A model generated the notes under the pieces. The model searched no databases and was not told the origin of the DNA. It worked only from the letters and a program-made list of their open reading frames with translations. Shown in pieces: positions 50,000 through 61,557 of a stretch of DNA of 64,000 bases. The stretch is from Mastigias papua. Its lineage: Eukaryota > Cnidaria > Scyphozoa > Rhizostomeae > Mastigiidae. The stretch's first letter is position 1. Every line of letters begins with the position of its first letter. The stretch is taken from NCBI GenBank assembly GCA_964019165.1, contig OZ025286.1, positions 10,224,688-10,288,687 on the forward strand. The letters are read 5' to 3'. Both the position numbers and the translations under genes were made by a program.

Positions 50000-51508
50000 T
50001 TACATTTTGAATCCCATAAAAGTTTTCATGATTTTCACAGTTCCTGAGACCGATATAGTCTGTAATTTTCTTGTAATGCTTTTTACTTCATTCTCATTAA
50101 AGTTTAGTTTTTCGAGGTTGGTTTTCAATTCCTTAGGGACGTAGCCCAGTGCACCGACTATTATAGGGACCATTTCAAATTTGTAGCCTTGGTATAGCAT
50201 TTGTAAGTTTCGTAATAGGGCTGCATAATTATCAAGTTTTTCTTTTGCTTTCTTCGTTATATTCATATCGGCGGGACAGCTTATCTCAACAACTGCACAG
50301 GTTTTTTCTGCTTTGTTCCATATCAGTATATCAGGCTTATTATGGGCCAATTTTGTTGAAGTTCTGATCGGAACGTTCCACCAATATTCATAGGCGCCAT
50401 GTTTCTCGATAAATTCGTATTCATTTGGAAACTGCACCCCTTCGCCTACATGTTTCTTCAAGTGTGACTTGAAAACGGCTTTGGCGACTGGATCATGGCG
50501 CATAGGCAGGTAGTAGCGACTTGACATCATTGGACAAGAGCTAATAACGTGTGTGATGTCTTCAATGTTTGATTTGCAGAGGCGGCATCGGTTATTTACA
50601 GTAGGCTGTACACCAGAATCTCGTTGTCTCTTGTTAATCAAGTATTTTGTTGATATTTCTTGCTCTTGTATGGCACATGCGTATGCTGCAAAATTTGAAG
50701 TCAGATACTTGTCCTGCAGCCACTGTTGGCTAGTTTGTTTATCAATACCTTCATCTCTGTCGATCATTTTTTGGACATATCCATGCATGACTTTTTGTCT
50801 GTAGCTGATAGAACTTTTTTCCTGAATTTGTCGCAGCAATTTTTTCCCAGTTACTCTAGGTTTCTCGTCAGGAGTTATAGTGATGTTATTATTGCTCATT
50901 AGTTCTCTTCCTACACGTATTGAATGGTCTATTTCTTGTTGGTAGATATAGCTCATTACAGCGTTTCTGTCCTTATGCACTTCAAGATGGCTGTACAGCG
51001 AAGCTATTCTGCATTCATAGAGGGCCTGTACCGACTTCAGGCCTCTGCCACCTTGGTACCTTGGAATATATAGTCTATCAACGTCGCTGTTAGGATGAAA
51101 ACTGCTATTCATACTCATGATCTTGCGAATTCTAATATCAATTTCTTTTAAATCTTCGATATTCCAATCAATAATGCCAAAGGTGGGGTTGATGACACTT
51201 GTTACGAAAGTATTATGTGCAGTAGCTTTGTTATATGCTGAGAGTTCAGAAGACCACAGTTTTCTGCATCTAGTGTACAATTCTTTCTTAACTCTTTCCT
51301 TGTTTAGTTCTCCCACGTATTCGATGTTCTCGTCCTGGCCTAAGTATCGGTAAGTATCGCCTTCCTCCACAGGTTGTATAACTAGATCATTCATTTCTAG
51401 AGGCGCTTGGTTATTGACTTGTTTACCGCCGCTGATCTGTGTGTAGGCGCACTTGTCTACCCCAAACTGCATATCAATGTCTTTCGAGAATGTAGTAACA
51501 ATATCTAG
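50000..51508 (-). CDS. Non-LTR F, C-terminal part: zinc finger and restriction-like endonuclease
   Basis: Continuation of the 57158-55155 frame once Harbinger 2 and one TAG copy are removed. It has FSKDIDMQFGVDKC (RT palm end), thumb-like helices, and a CCHC finger CRLCKSNIEDITHVISSC (C-x2-C-x8-H-x4-C). The PD-(D/E)xK nuclease block is HNKPDILIW, then VVEISCPAD. The nuclease nicks target DNA for primed reverse transcription (family knowledge). The stop is at 50000. No damage is seen in this half. Confidence 0.88.
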   Translation of the reverse strand, partial: LDIVTTFSKDIDMQFGVDKCAYTQISGGKQVNNQAPLEMNDLVIQPVEEGDTYRYLGQDENIEYVGELNKERVKKELYTRCRKLWSSELSAYNKATAHNTFVTSVINPTFGIIDWNIEDLKEIDIRIRKIMSMNSSFHPNSDVDRLYIPRYQGGRGLKSVQALYECRIASLYSHLEVHKDRNAVMSYIYQQEIDHSIRVGRELMSNNNITITPDEKPRVTGKKLLRQIQEKSSISYRQKVMHGYVQKMIDRDEGIDKQTSQQWLQDKYLTSNFAAYACAIQEQEISTKYLINKRQRDSGVQPTVNNRCRLCKSNIEDITHVISSCPMMSSRYYLPMRHDPVAKAVFKSHLKKHVGEGVQFPNEYEFIEKHGAYEYWWNVPIRTSTKLAHNKPDILIWNKAEKTCAVVEISCPADMNITKKAKEKLDNYAALLRNLQMLYQGYKFEMVPIIVGALGYVPKELKTNLEKLNFNENEVKSITRKLQTISVSGTVKIMKTFMGFKM

Positions 51509-51785
51509 AGCCCTCTTTACATGACACTTCTTAACCTAGGGTGAACCTAGGTTGACCCCAACCCAAGTTATTTTTCTACGTGTAAATCGACTCAACCTGG
51601 GTTCACCCCAGGTTAAGAAAATCCTACTCGAGAGTTGGGTTGAACCCAGGTTCACCCCAGGTTGAGTGTCGTGTAAATCGAACTGGGGCGAACCTGGGTT
51701 AAGGAAAGTTAGGGCGCATGCGCGCATCTATCAATCTTGTGGAAGGGCGCCAATTTACGAACGCCGTATTGAAGTTGTAGATAAA

Positions 51786-52748
51786 ATGAATGTGGAAAAC
51801 ATGGAAAACCTCAATGCACGAGGAATATTGTGGGAGGATGAAGAAGTACTAGCATTGATACACATTTGGGGTGACTCTAGGATTCAACAAGATCTTGATG
51901 GCTGTTCTCGAAAACGCCCTATCTTTGAAAGAATTGCAAAGCAGCTTAAGGAACAAGGATTTGTTAGGAGCTTTGCTCAAGTTAGAGAGAAAATCAAACA
52001 ATTGAAACAACGTTACAAAAAAATCAAGGATAGCAACAACCGTTCAGGGAACAAGAGGAGAACATGTCCATTTTATAAGGAACTTGACGATATTTTGGGA
52101 GATAGGCCTATTACAAACCCGCCGAAGTTGCTTGATAGTATGGAAGCTGAGGAAGAGCATTGTTTAGAGGAAGTTGAGAGGAATTTTTCAACTGAAGAGA
52201 AAGAAGAATCTTTAGAAGATGAAGCAACTGAGGAATCTTCGATACTAGATGAAGCAACTGAGGAATCTTTGGTATCAGAGGAAAGTAATTTGATCACCAG
52301 TCCTATGGATCCGGGTAGCTCCACCACACCAAAGGAAAACTTTAATGAAGGCAAGGAGAAGTCCAGGAGAAAACCAAAGGACAAGGTTTCTAATAATTTT
52401 GGAAAAAGCAAGAAAAGGACAAGACGTGAAACATTTTTATCAGAAATCTGCAGCATGCTAAGTGAGCAGCAAAAAATATCAGATGAGAGATTTTTTGCAC
52501 AGGAGGAAGAAAGGCGAGTAAAAGAGGTTGAAGAAGAAAAGAAAAGAAGAAAAGAAGAGCAAGATCATGAAGTTTATATGATGCATTTTATTGGCAATAT
52601 GTTCATGCAAGCAGCTGCTTCCCTAAGTCAATACAGCCAAGTCAATGCCCAGGCAACACCTAACCATTACCCATTTCATGCTACAAGGCCTCAACAACAA
52701 ATTGACACAGATAGGGAGGATGAAGCATTGTATGAAAACTTATTTTGA
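51786..52748 (+). CDS. Harbinger 2 Myb/SANT-like DNA-binding protein
   Basis: 320 aa from the ATG of MNVENMENLNARG; the frame is open further upstream through inverted-repeat sequence. A trihelix/Myb-like domain spans about residues 10-105 (WEDEEVLALIHIWGD, FERIAKQL, FAQVREKIKQLKQRYKKIKD, CPFYKELDDILG). Then an acidic Glu-rich linker with two near-repeats (DEATEESSILDEATEESL) and a long charged coiled coil (RFFAQEEERRVKEVEEEKKRRKEE region). Likely binds the subterminal repeats for the nuclease. Intact. Confidence 0.88.
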   Translation: MNVENMENLNARGILWEDEEVLALIHIWGDSRIQQDLDGCSRKRPIFERIAKQLKEQGFVRSFAQVREKIKQLKQRYKKIKDSNNRSGNKRRTCPFYKELDDILGDRPITNPPKLLDSMEAEEEHCLEEVERNFSTEEKEESLEDEATEESSILDEATEESLVSEESNLITSPMDPGSSTTPKENFNEGKEKSRRKPKDKVSNNFGKSKKRTRRETFLSEICSMLSEQQKISDERFFAQEEERRVKEVEEEKKRRKEEQDHEVYMMHFIGNMFMQAAASLSQYSQVNAQATPNHYPFHATRPQQQIDTDREDEALYENLF

Positions 52749-53634
52749 ACTAACAACAGAAGCATAATGCACCCCTAACAAAAGAAAATGATGCTCAGAG
52801 TACAAGCTACAAGTTATAAAATGTCTATAAAGTTTATGTTAAAGGATACAGGGTGGGCCTGAAGCCAGTGGTGTAGAGTTAGAGGGGGGGTTCAGCCCCC
52901 TAATTGTTTTCTGTATACTATCATAAGTATTGCAAAAATGACACAGCAGAGTTCTTTCATTTGTGAACAGGCTTCTGCCAAAGAGATACTTGTCATGTGC
53001 TGATAGTACACATGCTACCATTTCACTTCTGCAAGCAGAATTCAAATTACAACAAAAGGTAACAATAGCAATGACAGCAACAAGGGCTGGCCACCTAGTT
53101 GAGCCCCCCCCCCAGTTATTAGTTCAACTCTACACCACTGTCTGAAACTTTTGGAAAAGAAAAGTATATTTAAATTGTCAGATAATACTTTGAAGTGCCA
53201 GGGACTTTCTCAGTTATGCCCCTCATGTCTAGGAAATATAGTTTGCATCCAACTGTTTTATAGGGCATTTTTGTGAAATGAGCAAAAGGATAACCAGCAA
53301 GTAATGTTTTCTTGGAGATGATTTTGTGGCAAGGAAATTAAACTTATGGGCTTATATTCAGCACTGAAAATGCAAAAAAGCTGAGTTACTAATTATTCAT
53401 ACTGGTATAGTCAGGGACTAGTATATAGGTTACAAAGATTGCAAGGGTAATAGGTATAGATTTGAGAGAAATAACCAGGGAATAATAGCTGTTTTTGAAG
53501 AAATTATGGGAGAAAAATCCTTAAATCCACTCTGTACCTTGTGTTATAAATTAGGACATAAAGAATTGATTATGTTATAGGAGACAAAGTCAATAATCAG
53601 AAAAAATAAACTTAACAGAACTAGAAAGTTCTTC
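52749..53634. other. Intergenic space between the convergent Harbinger 2 genes
   Basis: Contains the MITE at 52866-53140. The rest shows no coding signal. Confidence 0.5.
52866..53140. mobile_element. hAT-like MITE (275 bp) inside Harbinger 2
   Basis: Ends CAGTGGTGTAGAGTT are inverted, followed inward by a G-run (left) and C-run (right). The flanking octamers CCTGAAGC and TCTGAAAC match at 6 of 8 positions, as expected for an aged 8-bp duplication. No coding capacity. Confidence 0.75.
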
Positions 53635-54948
53635 TCATTGTACACTTTCAATATCAATGGTTTGAAAGTATCTTACAAGTGCATTTCTGATTGCTTGCCC
53701 ATTGTCAACATTTTCATTTGCTGTATATTGCTGGTCAAAAACACTGGAGTCTGCAGATTCATTCACATTTGCCATCAATTCATTGTTAAATGCATCATCA
53801 AATGCCTCACAAATGTTATGTAGAGTGCAACATGCAGCAACCACATCATTTATCTTACTGTGGTCTGCTTCATTCTGCTTCAACAAGCACCTCCACCTTC
53901 CTTTAAGACGACCAAATGCATTTTCAACAACCATCCGTGCCCTACTGAGGCGATAGTTGAACTGCAGCTTCTCAACTGACAATTTGCCATTGTCGGGGAA
54001 TGGCTTCATAACCCATGATAACAAGGGGTATGCAGCATCAGCAATAATAACGACAGGGACCTTTACTCCGTGAATATACTTGGAATTGTGTGCTGAGAAT
54101 AATCTACCACTCATACCTTTTTCATACATGCTAGAATTGGAAAACACTCTTGAATCATGGACCTTCCCTGGCCATCCAACATTTATTTCTGTAAACCTGT
54201 ATTTACTGTCAACAAGCCCTTGCAGAATCACTGAATACCATCCTTTTCTATTATAATAGGCAGCATGGTATTCTCTTGGTGCTTTTATTGGTATGTGGGA
54301 CCCATCTATTGCACCAGCACATTGTGGAAATCCCCATCTTTCCTCAAAATCTGCTACTACCTTGTCTAAATCAGCTCCAACTGGAAATCTAATGAATCTT
54401 GGCATCAGGTTCTCTACTATCAAGCCAGCAACTTCCTCACAAATTGTACAAACAGAACACTCAGAGATACCAAAGAGATGGGCAATAGTATTGTAATAAG
54501 AACCAGTAGCAAATCTCCAAAGAGCTACTGCAATACGTTTTGGGACTGGGATGGGTTTTCTCATAACTGTGCCTTCTCTGTAAAGTTACGGCTCTAATTC
54601 ATTGCAAATAAAGTCAAATGTTGCTTTTTTCATCCTGAAATTCCTTAACCAATCCTTGTCTTTGAAGCTGAGCGTTACAATGGCATCCCACCAGTTGCTA
54701 CTTCTTGCTTTGCACCATAGTGTTCGTTCAACGGGCAAGGGGTGATAAAGAGCGCCAAAAATCTTTGTCAACGCTAATTTACTCGTTTGGCGTCTCACAC
54801 TCAAATAGTTTGCCCACCGCTTTTTGGACGCAACTTTCCGTCTTTCGATGCGCCTTTTCCTTGCTAATACAGTGCGTCGTCGCCAAAAATAAACCAGCAT
54901 CAAACATACTCTCAATAAAAATATCTTTGCTTGCATATGATCCGCCAT
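53635..54948 (-). pseudogene. Harbinger 2 DDE transposase with one nonsense codon
   Basis: One frame from an ATG at 54948 to 53635, broken only by TAA at 54586-54588 (CNELEP-stop-LYREG), where family members usually have Tyr. Core residues are present: GAIDGSHIPI (Asp), VVIIADAAYPL (Asp) and RMVVENAFGRLKGRW (Glu). The N-terminal part has the basic leader and NFRMKKATFDFIC. A protein starting at MRKPIPVPKR (54564) would retain the whole catalytic core. Confidence 0.88.
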
Positions 54949-55154
54949 GTTGTCTCATTTCCCGCCAATACCAGTGGTGCTTACATAAACGTGTAAACAT
55001 GCGCACGCGCAAAGCGATACCGTAACCCAGGTTGACCCCAGGTTCGATTTACACGGTGAAAATAGTTTCAGCCGTGTAAATCAAACGGAGTTGAACTGGA
55101 GTTAGGGTGAACCTGGGGTGAACCTGGGTTGAAGAGTGTCGTGTAAAGTGGGCT

Positions 55155-57158
55155 TAGGAGTTTCTTGAGATTATTTAAGGTCCCTGCAAACAGCTTGAGA
55201 TCATCAATAAAGAAATTGTGTGTAATATTGGTTGTTCGTATGTTGTCAGCTGCATAACCTTTTAGCTGCTTCAATAGCTGAGACAAAGGGTTGACAGATA
55301 GGATAAATAGAATAACAGAAAGGCTGTCCCCTTGGAAGATCCCTTTGTGGAATCTGATGGTCTTGGTCGTAATGCTCTCTTTGGTACCACTAAGATGTAA
55401 TTTGGTGGACCAAATTTTTGTAAGCTCCCTAATCGCTACAATTAGCTTCTCCGGAGTTTTGGCTAGCTTGAGAGCATATAACAGCCATTCATGAGGTACT
55501 GAGTCGAATGCCTTTCTGTAGTCGAGCCAAACTGTGTAGAGGTTACGTCTCTTTGATCGCGCTTCCTTTAGAATGGTCTTATTTAGCAATAGTTGTTCAG
55601 TTGTTCCCCAGACATTTTTCTTTCCTCCCGCTTGTTCTGATGTTATAATGTTGTTTATTTCACAGTGGTCGCAAAGGAACATGTTCAGACAGCTGGTATA
55701 AAGCTTGTACATGATGTTTAAGCAAGCTATGGGCCGGTAGTTTTTAGCCACTTGGGTTTCGGCGTTTTTTGGTAGCAGCACAGTTTTTGCTTGAGCTAGC
55801 CATTTTGGAATGCGTTCGGAGTTATTTAAAGATTTTTCAAATAGTATTGCCATGTATGGGACAATAGAAGACAGGTTTTTGTACCAGAAACCTGTAATGA
55901 GGTCTGGTCCGGGTGACTTTTTTGTTTGAAGTTTCCTTATTGCTCTCTGGACAATTTCATTACTAATTGTATAATCTTTAGGTATTGCTTTTGCACAGTA
56001 GGGATTTTCAAGTAATTTCAACCATTCTGCTTGTTGATTAAAGTGCCCTTTCTTTTCCCAGATTTCTTCCCAAAATTTCTCTACTTCATGTTTGGTTGGC
56101 AATCTGTCTGCTTTAACTGAGTTTCCTCTCATTTGGCGGAAAACTTGTCGGGGGTTGTTGGCAAATTGACGGTTGATGACTTTTCGTTTATGGAGCTTCT
56201 GTTGGTATCTTAGCTTAGCACTCATTGCTTTCAGCTTCTGCTTCAGTAAGTCCAGTTGATAATCTAGCGTACGCTTTTTAGTGTTGCCATATTTTTTTTT
56301 GAACATCTCTTTTAATCTTTGCTGGTTTTTCGTGTAAGTGTCTGATGTTTTGCAAGTGATTACTGTACTGAGTTTACCAATGATCTTTCTCGTATTGTCT
56401 ATAGAGTTCTCAATCTTTTGCATCCATTTTGGCTTTTCTCTCTTTCTACATTCCGCTGGAGTGTCACGTGGTAACTCTCCTACATGTTGTTTAATCGTAT
56501 ATGCTGCCGTATATAGGGAGACATTTATTGTCCAGTAATTCAATTCATTGATCGTTTCGAGATGTTCTTTAAGAATTTCGTCAATTGTAACAAGGAGAGC
56601 TCTGTCAATTTTCTTGATTGTATATGTCGTCGTGACACGTTCGTCGATGGGTTTCTTCTGGAGAACTTCATAATTGGCGATAAAACATTCACGAAGTGCT
56701 TTGTATTCAGCTGTTGACCTGAGGGTGTTAATAGAATTCTCATCTGGCTCCTCATTTACTCTTATGTTGCTTAGGGTCTCAGGAGCAATTATCTCATAAT
56801 GCATGTTTACCATCCCATTGTTATCGGAGTTCTCGCCTGATGTATTCTCAACGGTGTTTTCCAACATGGCTGCGGGCATTTGTTTGTCATGTTTTTCGGC
56901 ATTTTCTCTTTGAGAATATTCGGTTGCTATGACAACTTTGCGTTTCTCCACTCTTGTTGCTTGCTCTCTCAAATTTTTGTCTGTGAAAAAAGATAGTTCT
57001 GGGTGAATTTCATCCCAATAATTTTTCATTCTTTTCATGTAGCCCAATCTTGGATCCTCCCTTGCTCTTTTGTAGCAGCTGTATAAATCCTCCTTTAGTT
57101 CGTATGTCCAAACGAATTGTTTCGAATAGTCCCTTTTTCTCCTGTAGCTCACAGCCAT
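55155..57158 (-). CDS. Non-LTR F, N-terminal part: reverse transcriptase
   Basis: Start chosen at MAVSYRRKRDYSKQF. The N-terminal 300 residues are Lys-rich without a recognisable finger. RT blocks follow: KSPGPDLITGFWYKNL, NYRPIACLNIMYKLYTSCL, LYTVWLDYRKAFDSVPHEWL (A), GIFQGDSLSVILFILSVNPLSQLL (B), and NFFIDDLKLFA (C; FIDD instead of YADD). It is interrupted after KKLL by Harbinger 2 and resumes at 51508. No stop within this part. Confidence 0.9.
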
Positions 57159-57384
57159 GATGATATCGTGGTTCGCTAAAGTAAACAACTTTCAGGCATG
57201 AAAATAAAACCACAAGATATCTGCTTTCCGATGCTTATGCTTCTTTCATATCTGAACCAAAAAGATAAGCATTAGCAAGGCTCTCGGCAGTAGTAATCTA
57301 AGCTGTGTTAGAAGCAAAATCTCAGGTTTAGAACCTAAATTGTCTTCTAGCTTGATAGCACGTCCGCACCGCACGGCGCAATAT

Positions 57385-57532
57385 GTATGTACGTATGTAT
57401 GTATGTGTGTATGTATGTATGTATGTATGTATGTATGTATGTATGTATGTATGTATGTATGTATGTATGTATGTATGTATGTATGTATGTATGTATGTAT
57501 GTATGCATGCATGCATGCATGCATGCATGCAT
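57385..57532 (+). repeat. (TATG)n then (CATG)n microsatellite
   Basis: About 28-30 TATG units with one GTGT interruption near 57406, switching to CATG units from about 57505. It adjoins the 5' end of non-LTR F. Open frames through it in several registers are artefacts. Confidence 0.95.
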
Positions 57533-58631
57533 GTAAGGAACCCTCAAAGGTGGGTTTACTCAGTAATTTATAAGTAGTGCTGCACTTTTTATCATCTCCT
57601 GCAGTTAAGTGCATCATAAGAAATAATTCTCATTGAAATGTAAGGCGATTTGACTGTTACCCTAAACTGCAAATCTGCCATATAAATTTAGCTGATTTTG
57701 CATTTCAAAGATTCAAGATCCTTGGTTTCATTTTCAGTGACTTGTATCTTCATTGATATTGATAGGAATGAATTGAAATTTGGTACATTTACAGCTTTTT
57801 GTCCACGGAATCTATTTTGGGCTTTTGTTGGTCTATAGTAATTATGTTTGGAAAATAATTGAGCAAAAGATTACAAGAATTGGCAGTTTAATGGGGTCAT
57901 CTTCCATTTTTTAGAAGCTTTAATGTTTCTACAAAAAGTGAAATAGAGTTTATGTTTGACTGTTGTGTTTCATTGATCTAGTGACATCAAATTTATCCAA
58001 CAAATGAACATTTTAAAGCAACATAATCATGTGGAATTTTTATGCAATTTATATTGAGATTTTTTCCTTACTTCATACTAAACCACACTGCTGTCTCGAA
58101 GTCAATAATACAAGAGTCTTTGCTATGTCTTGACTTGTGATCATTAAAGGAAAAAAGCCATACTTTTGCAAAGCTGCATAATTTTAAAAGTAGAATTGAT
58201 AACGTTTTGTTTGTCTGCCTTACTAGAGCTTTGACTCAACAGATCAGCATTAACTACACAGAGTTAGGACCTTTTGGATCATCTTCTTGTTTTGCAACTT
58301 AAGAGCTGATAACAGTCATCATTATGTACCTTACCAACAGAGCATCCAACTCTGTCCTTACTATACTACATAGTCTTCTCTACTAAATAGAATGGTGGGG
58401 CACTCAAATGTTTTCAGATAGCTTTCCCATCCTTAGACCACCCCTGTATTGATTTTTCTATTTTTCACTTGGGCTAGATATATCTTGTCAAGACAATCCT
58501 GTTCCCAGCATTACCGTTCACTTCTGTAAGATGCTGCTTTTCTTACTTGTCTATAAGGGACCAGTGATTATTAATGGTTGGGGGCATATGTCTACTGAAA
58601 TTAATTTCACATGAAAGAAAGTTTGCATGGT
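57533..58631. other. 1.1 kb without recognisable gene
   Basis: AT-rich. It may contain eroded hAT sequence continuous with the fragment to the right, but no motif is readable. Confidence 0.4.
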
Positions 58632-58889
58632 TCATAATGTAGTTTGATGGTTGCTTGACTTGATGTACATTTTGAACCTTGATACTGCATAGGACCAGTC
58701 TATGAAAGGAAATACAATTGGTTTGTCTACTTTAAATGAATTGACACCAGTCTGGTGACCAAACATTGCACACGGCAAGCAGAAGGCACCATGAAGGAGT
58801 TTAGAGTATTGAAGCCACTTATAATCTTCAAGGGAAAAAAGGAAAACTCCCCTCTTTTCCATAAAATACTGCTCCAGATATTGCTGCAA
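58632..58889 (-). pseudogene. hAT transposase fragment (TTF-type zinc finger)
   Basis: 85 codons. FSLEDYKWLQYSKLLHGAFCLPCAMFG is the hallmark TTF/DUF4371-associated finger of ZMYM1-like hAT transposases. It is followed by WSYAVSRFKMYIKSSNHQTTL. No catalytic core follows in frame and no ends were found. An eroded remnant. Confidence 0.75.
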
Positions 58890-60539
58890 ATTTCATATTT
58901 TGATTATCTGGTCAGAGGTGCTGTTTTGTCAAAAACACAAGCTATGTAATTAGTATTTGTTGAAGGGTCCTCAAACATTTTTTCAGACCTATGATCAGAC
59001 AGAAAGGAAGGGAAACTTCATCAATTACCTTTTTCATCGATTGCCTTTTTCATCCAGTAGAGATTATGATTGTGTTGTAACAGGCAAAAGGATCTTTCCT
59101 ACTTTCAAGCTAGAAGACATAAAGAGTGAAGAAACCTTGGTCTTCAAATTTGTGACTTTTAATTCTGCATTAGAAGAGATTGAATTTTCTTTTAGTATGC
59201 TAAAAGAATGTTTCTGCTCTTTCGTGCTATAGTGAAGTTTTGTAGTAACAACAGACTTTTCACAGATTGAATTTTCTCTACTTTCAAACATGAACCTTTA
59301 CTAAGACCAGGTCACAAACTATTGCAAAAATACTGGTACAATGTGAAGGATTGCCATCATTTAGAGACCCAGCATAATGTGATGATAACAAATGGATGTG
59401 GGAATGTGCAGCTTCTGGGTTGTTTGAGACTTAACTACAACATTTAACAATTTGAAAGCAAACTTTCCAAATGCAATACATCCAGTGTCTGGATACAGAG
59501 GGTGCATGGCAATACCAGTAACACTAGCTAATGCCAATAACCAAACAAATTGGTTCTATCCTTTTACCTGACAAATTTTCAAGGTCTCCAGCTGCACTAG
59601 CTGGCAATGCTTACACCCTGGTGTATTCATCAAATCACTAATCTAAGGGGTATGGGATAGCTGAAAAATCTACCAATAAGTTCAAGTGTTTGCTTGTTGT
59701 CAGTAAGCGTAATAAATGTGGATGTGCTGCATAGAAGGAGGCATTATGATAAAGCTCAGCTGACATAAGTGCTCTGAGTGTCAAAAGGACAGTTTTTCAT
59801 CCTCAGAGACAGCCGCAGATACTGCAGTATACAGGCAATTACAATCACCACTTATCCTGGATAAATATGCTATAATATAAGAAATGCAACAAAAAAAGCC
59901 ATGGCCAAAATCAACTGAGACAAGCAATGCCTCTTAAGCAGTGTGCAAGCAAACAGAGATTATACTGATTTTTAGATTTCAGATTTCATTTCTATCAATA
60001 ACCTACGTTCAAGCTAAATTGAAATATAAACACAGCGTCAGTAGTTAAGATTTAAACTAAAACAAATAACCATAACAAGATCGAACAAAAGCAGAAAGAA
60101 AAACAAATCATTCCAGGTACCACTATTCCACAGCCGCGCCACACTCAATGCATAAGGCAGTAAAATTTCACGATATAATTCATGAAAACATTCAGGATTA
60201 TGTTGCTACAAGTCATAACCTGATATATATTCAGATCATAAATTTGGTCACTTTGTTGTAAGAAGATAGACTTTGCCATCTCCTGGAGGATGCTAGAACT
60301 TCTGTTAAGCTGGAGCATGAAGCAATGAACTACCTGGCACAACAAATGTTATCTGGAGCAGGGAGCAGTATGGCCTAGCTTCTTCATCTCCGCCGTCGAA
60401 AGTTCTCTGAGTAGGTCTGATTCCTTAAAGTCGACGAGCTAGTCAATTCTGCTCAAAAGATCCCGTGTACACTTTCATAGCTTTGCTTGCTTCCCCAACG
60501 GTCATGCAGTCTTCCCATATCATTCTCCAAGTGAGGCTT
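58890..60539. other. 1.65 kb without recognisable gene
   Basis: No domain, terminal repeat or array recognised. Short open frames here have no family features. Confidence 0.4.
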
Positions 60540-60540
60540 T

Positions 60541-60615
60541 TGTGCGGCAGTTGTGCGGCAGTTGTAAGGCAGTTGTAAGGCAGGTGTAAGGCAGTTGTAA
60601 GGCAGTTGTAAGGCA
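60541..60615 (+). repeat. 11-bp minisatellite
   Basis: About seven units of CAGTTGTAAGG (early units CAGTTGTGCGG, one CAGGTGTAAGG). The GTGCGGCA motif also recurs at 60646-60652 and 60741-60750 in complement. Confidence 0.85.
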
Positions 60616-60659
60616 GATATCCTTTGTCTTTGGTTAATCCTGATCTGCCGCACAACCCC

Positions 60660-61557
60660 TCCTTAGAACAATAAAACCAAAATCGGTCTCAAAATGTATT
60701 ATGAAAAGCTGCACTGTCAGCTAGATAATTTATGTGATCTGCCGCACAACACTTGCACCGCATAAATTATCAAACTTTTTATTTTTTTTAATAGATTTGA
60801 AAAGAAAAACACAACTACAACTAACATACAGATACATTTATCTGTGCCTCTCACAGCTGGAAAAGATTCGAAGTCATTGTGTAAAATAACTGATTTGTTT
60901 TACAGGTAAATGTTCAAAGGAAGACACATAAATAATTCCAGTTATATTGCAACAGGATTGATAACAAAACGGGCTCTCAATGACAACAACTTTCGATTCA
61001 ATATCCACTAAACAGCAACACAAGCACGACTTTGATAACAACTGTACATAACGGGGATTGAACAACGACTGACGTTACAAACAAGCATAATACAGATATG
61101 ACATGACAAGCATAACCCTATGACATTGACACGATAATTACATGAAACAAAAGAGATAGTGACAACAGCTGTGGAGATGGCATCACGCAATATTATGAAG
61201 TGTGGTGACTACGACAAAAGCGGAATCAATAAGAACGTAGAAACAGCATTTTACATACCATTTCGTAAACATAAAACAAACGATAAAACTAGTACTCTAA
61301 CAATTGTGTCCCTGCTATGAGAGACACTTACAATAATATGGCATTTTCAATGAAAAAATACTGTACATAAAAAGACATTCAGTAAAGCCTTGGACAATCC
61401 AACCAAGCACCCTACCCTTCCTTAGGCAATTTCAAAAATTTACTAGGGATATACAGTGTTAAGGAAAAATCGAAAGTGCTCGATGGGTTCGACCAGGGCT
61501 TTGGAGAACAAAAAAAAAAGAAAAAAAAGATAGGCTGCTGTAACTTCTGTTTAATAT
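60660..61557. other. 0.9 kb without recognisable gene
   Basis: AT-rich. Includes an A-rich block (61510-61530). No gene seen apart from the probable 3' region of the non-LTR fragment to the right. Confidence 0.4.

Larger units (their letters stand above)
51509..55154. mobile_element. PIF/Harbinger transposon 2 (3,646 bp)
   Basis: Termini AGCCC(T/A)CTTTACA(T/C)GACACT are inverted at 51509 and 55154. TAG is duplicated at 51506-51508 and 55155-55157. Subterminal regions (51530-51720 and 55020-55140) are dense in AACCTGGGTTGACCCC-type motifs in both orientations. Two convergent genes are inside, as in Harbinger 1. Precise removal leaves the RT frame of element F open. Confidence 0.95.
49815..57384 (-). 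mobile_element. RLE-type non-LTR retrotransposon F between (TATG)n blocks
   Basis: One protein-coding frame runs from about 57158 to 50000, interrupted only by Harbinger 2 (51509-55154). The order is RT, Cys/His finger, restriction-like endonuclease, as in R2/R4/NeSL-type elements. Both outer flanks are the same plus-strand microsatellite (TATG)n: four to five units at 49817-49836 and about 35 at 57385-57532. This suggests insertion into a microsatellite. Confidence 0.85.

Noticed and set aside
57246..57617. Several overlapping open frames encoding poly(YVCM)- or poly(HTYI)-like proteins
   Set aside because: They are translations of the (TATG)n/(CATG)n microsatellite in different registers and have no coding character.
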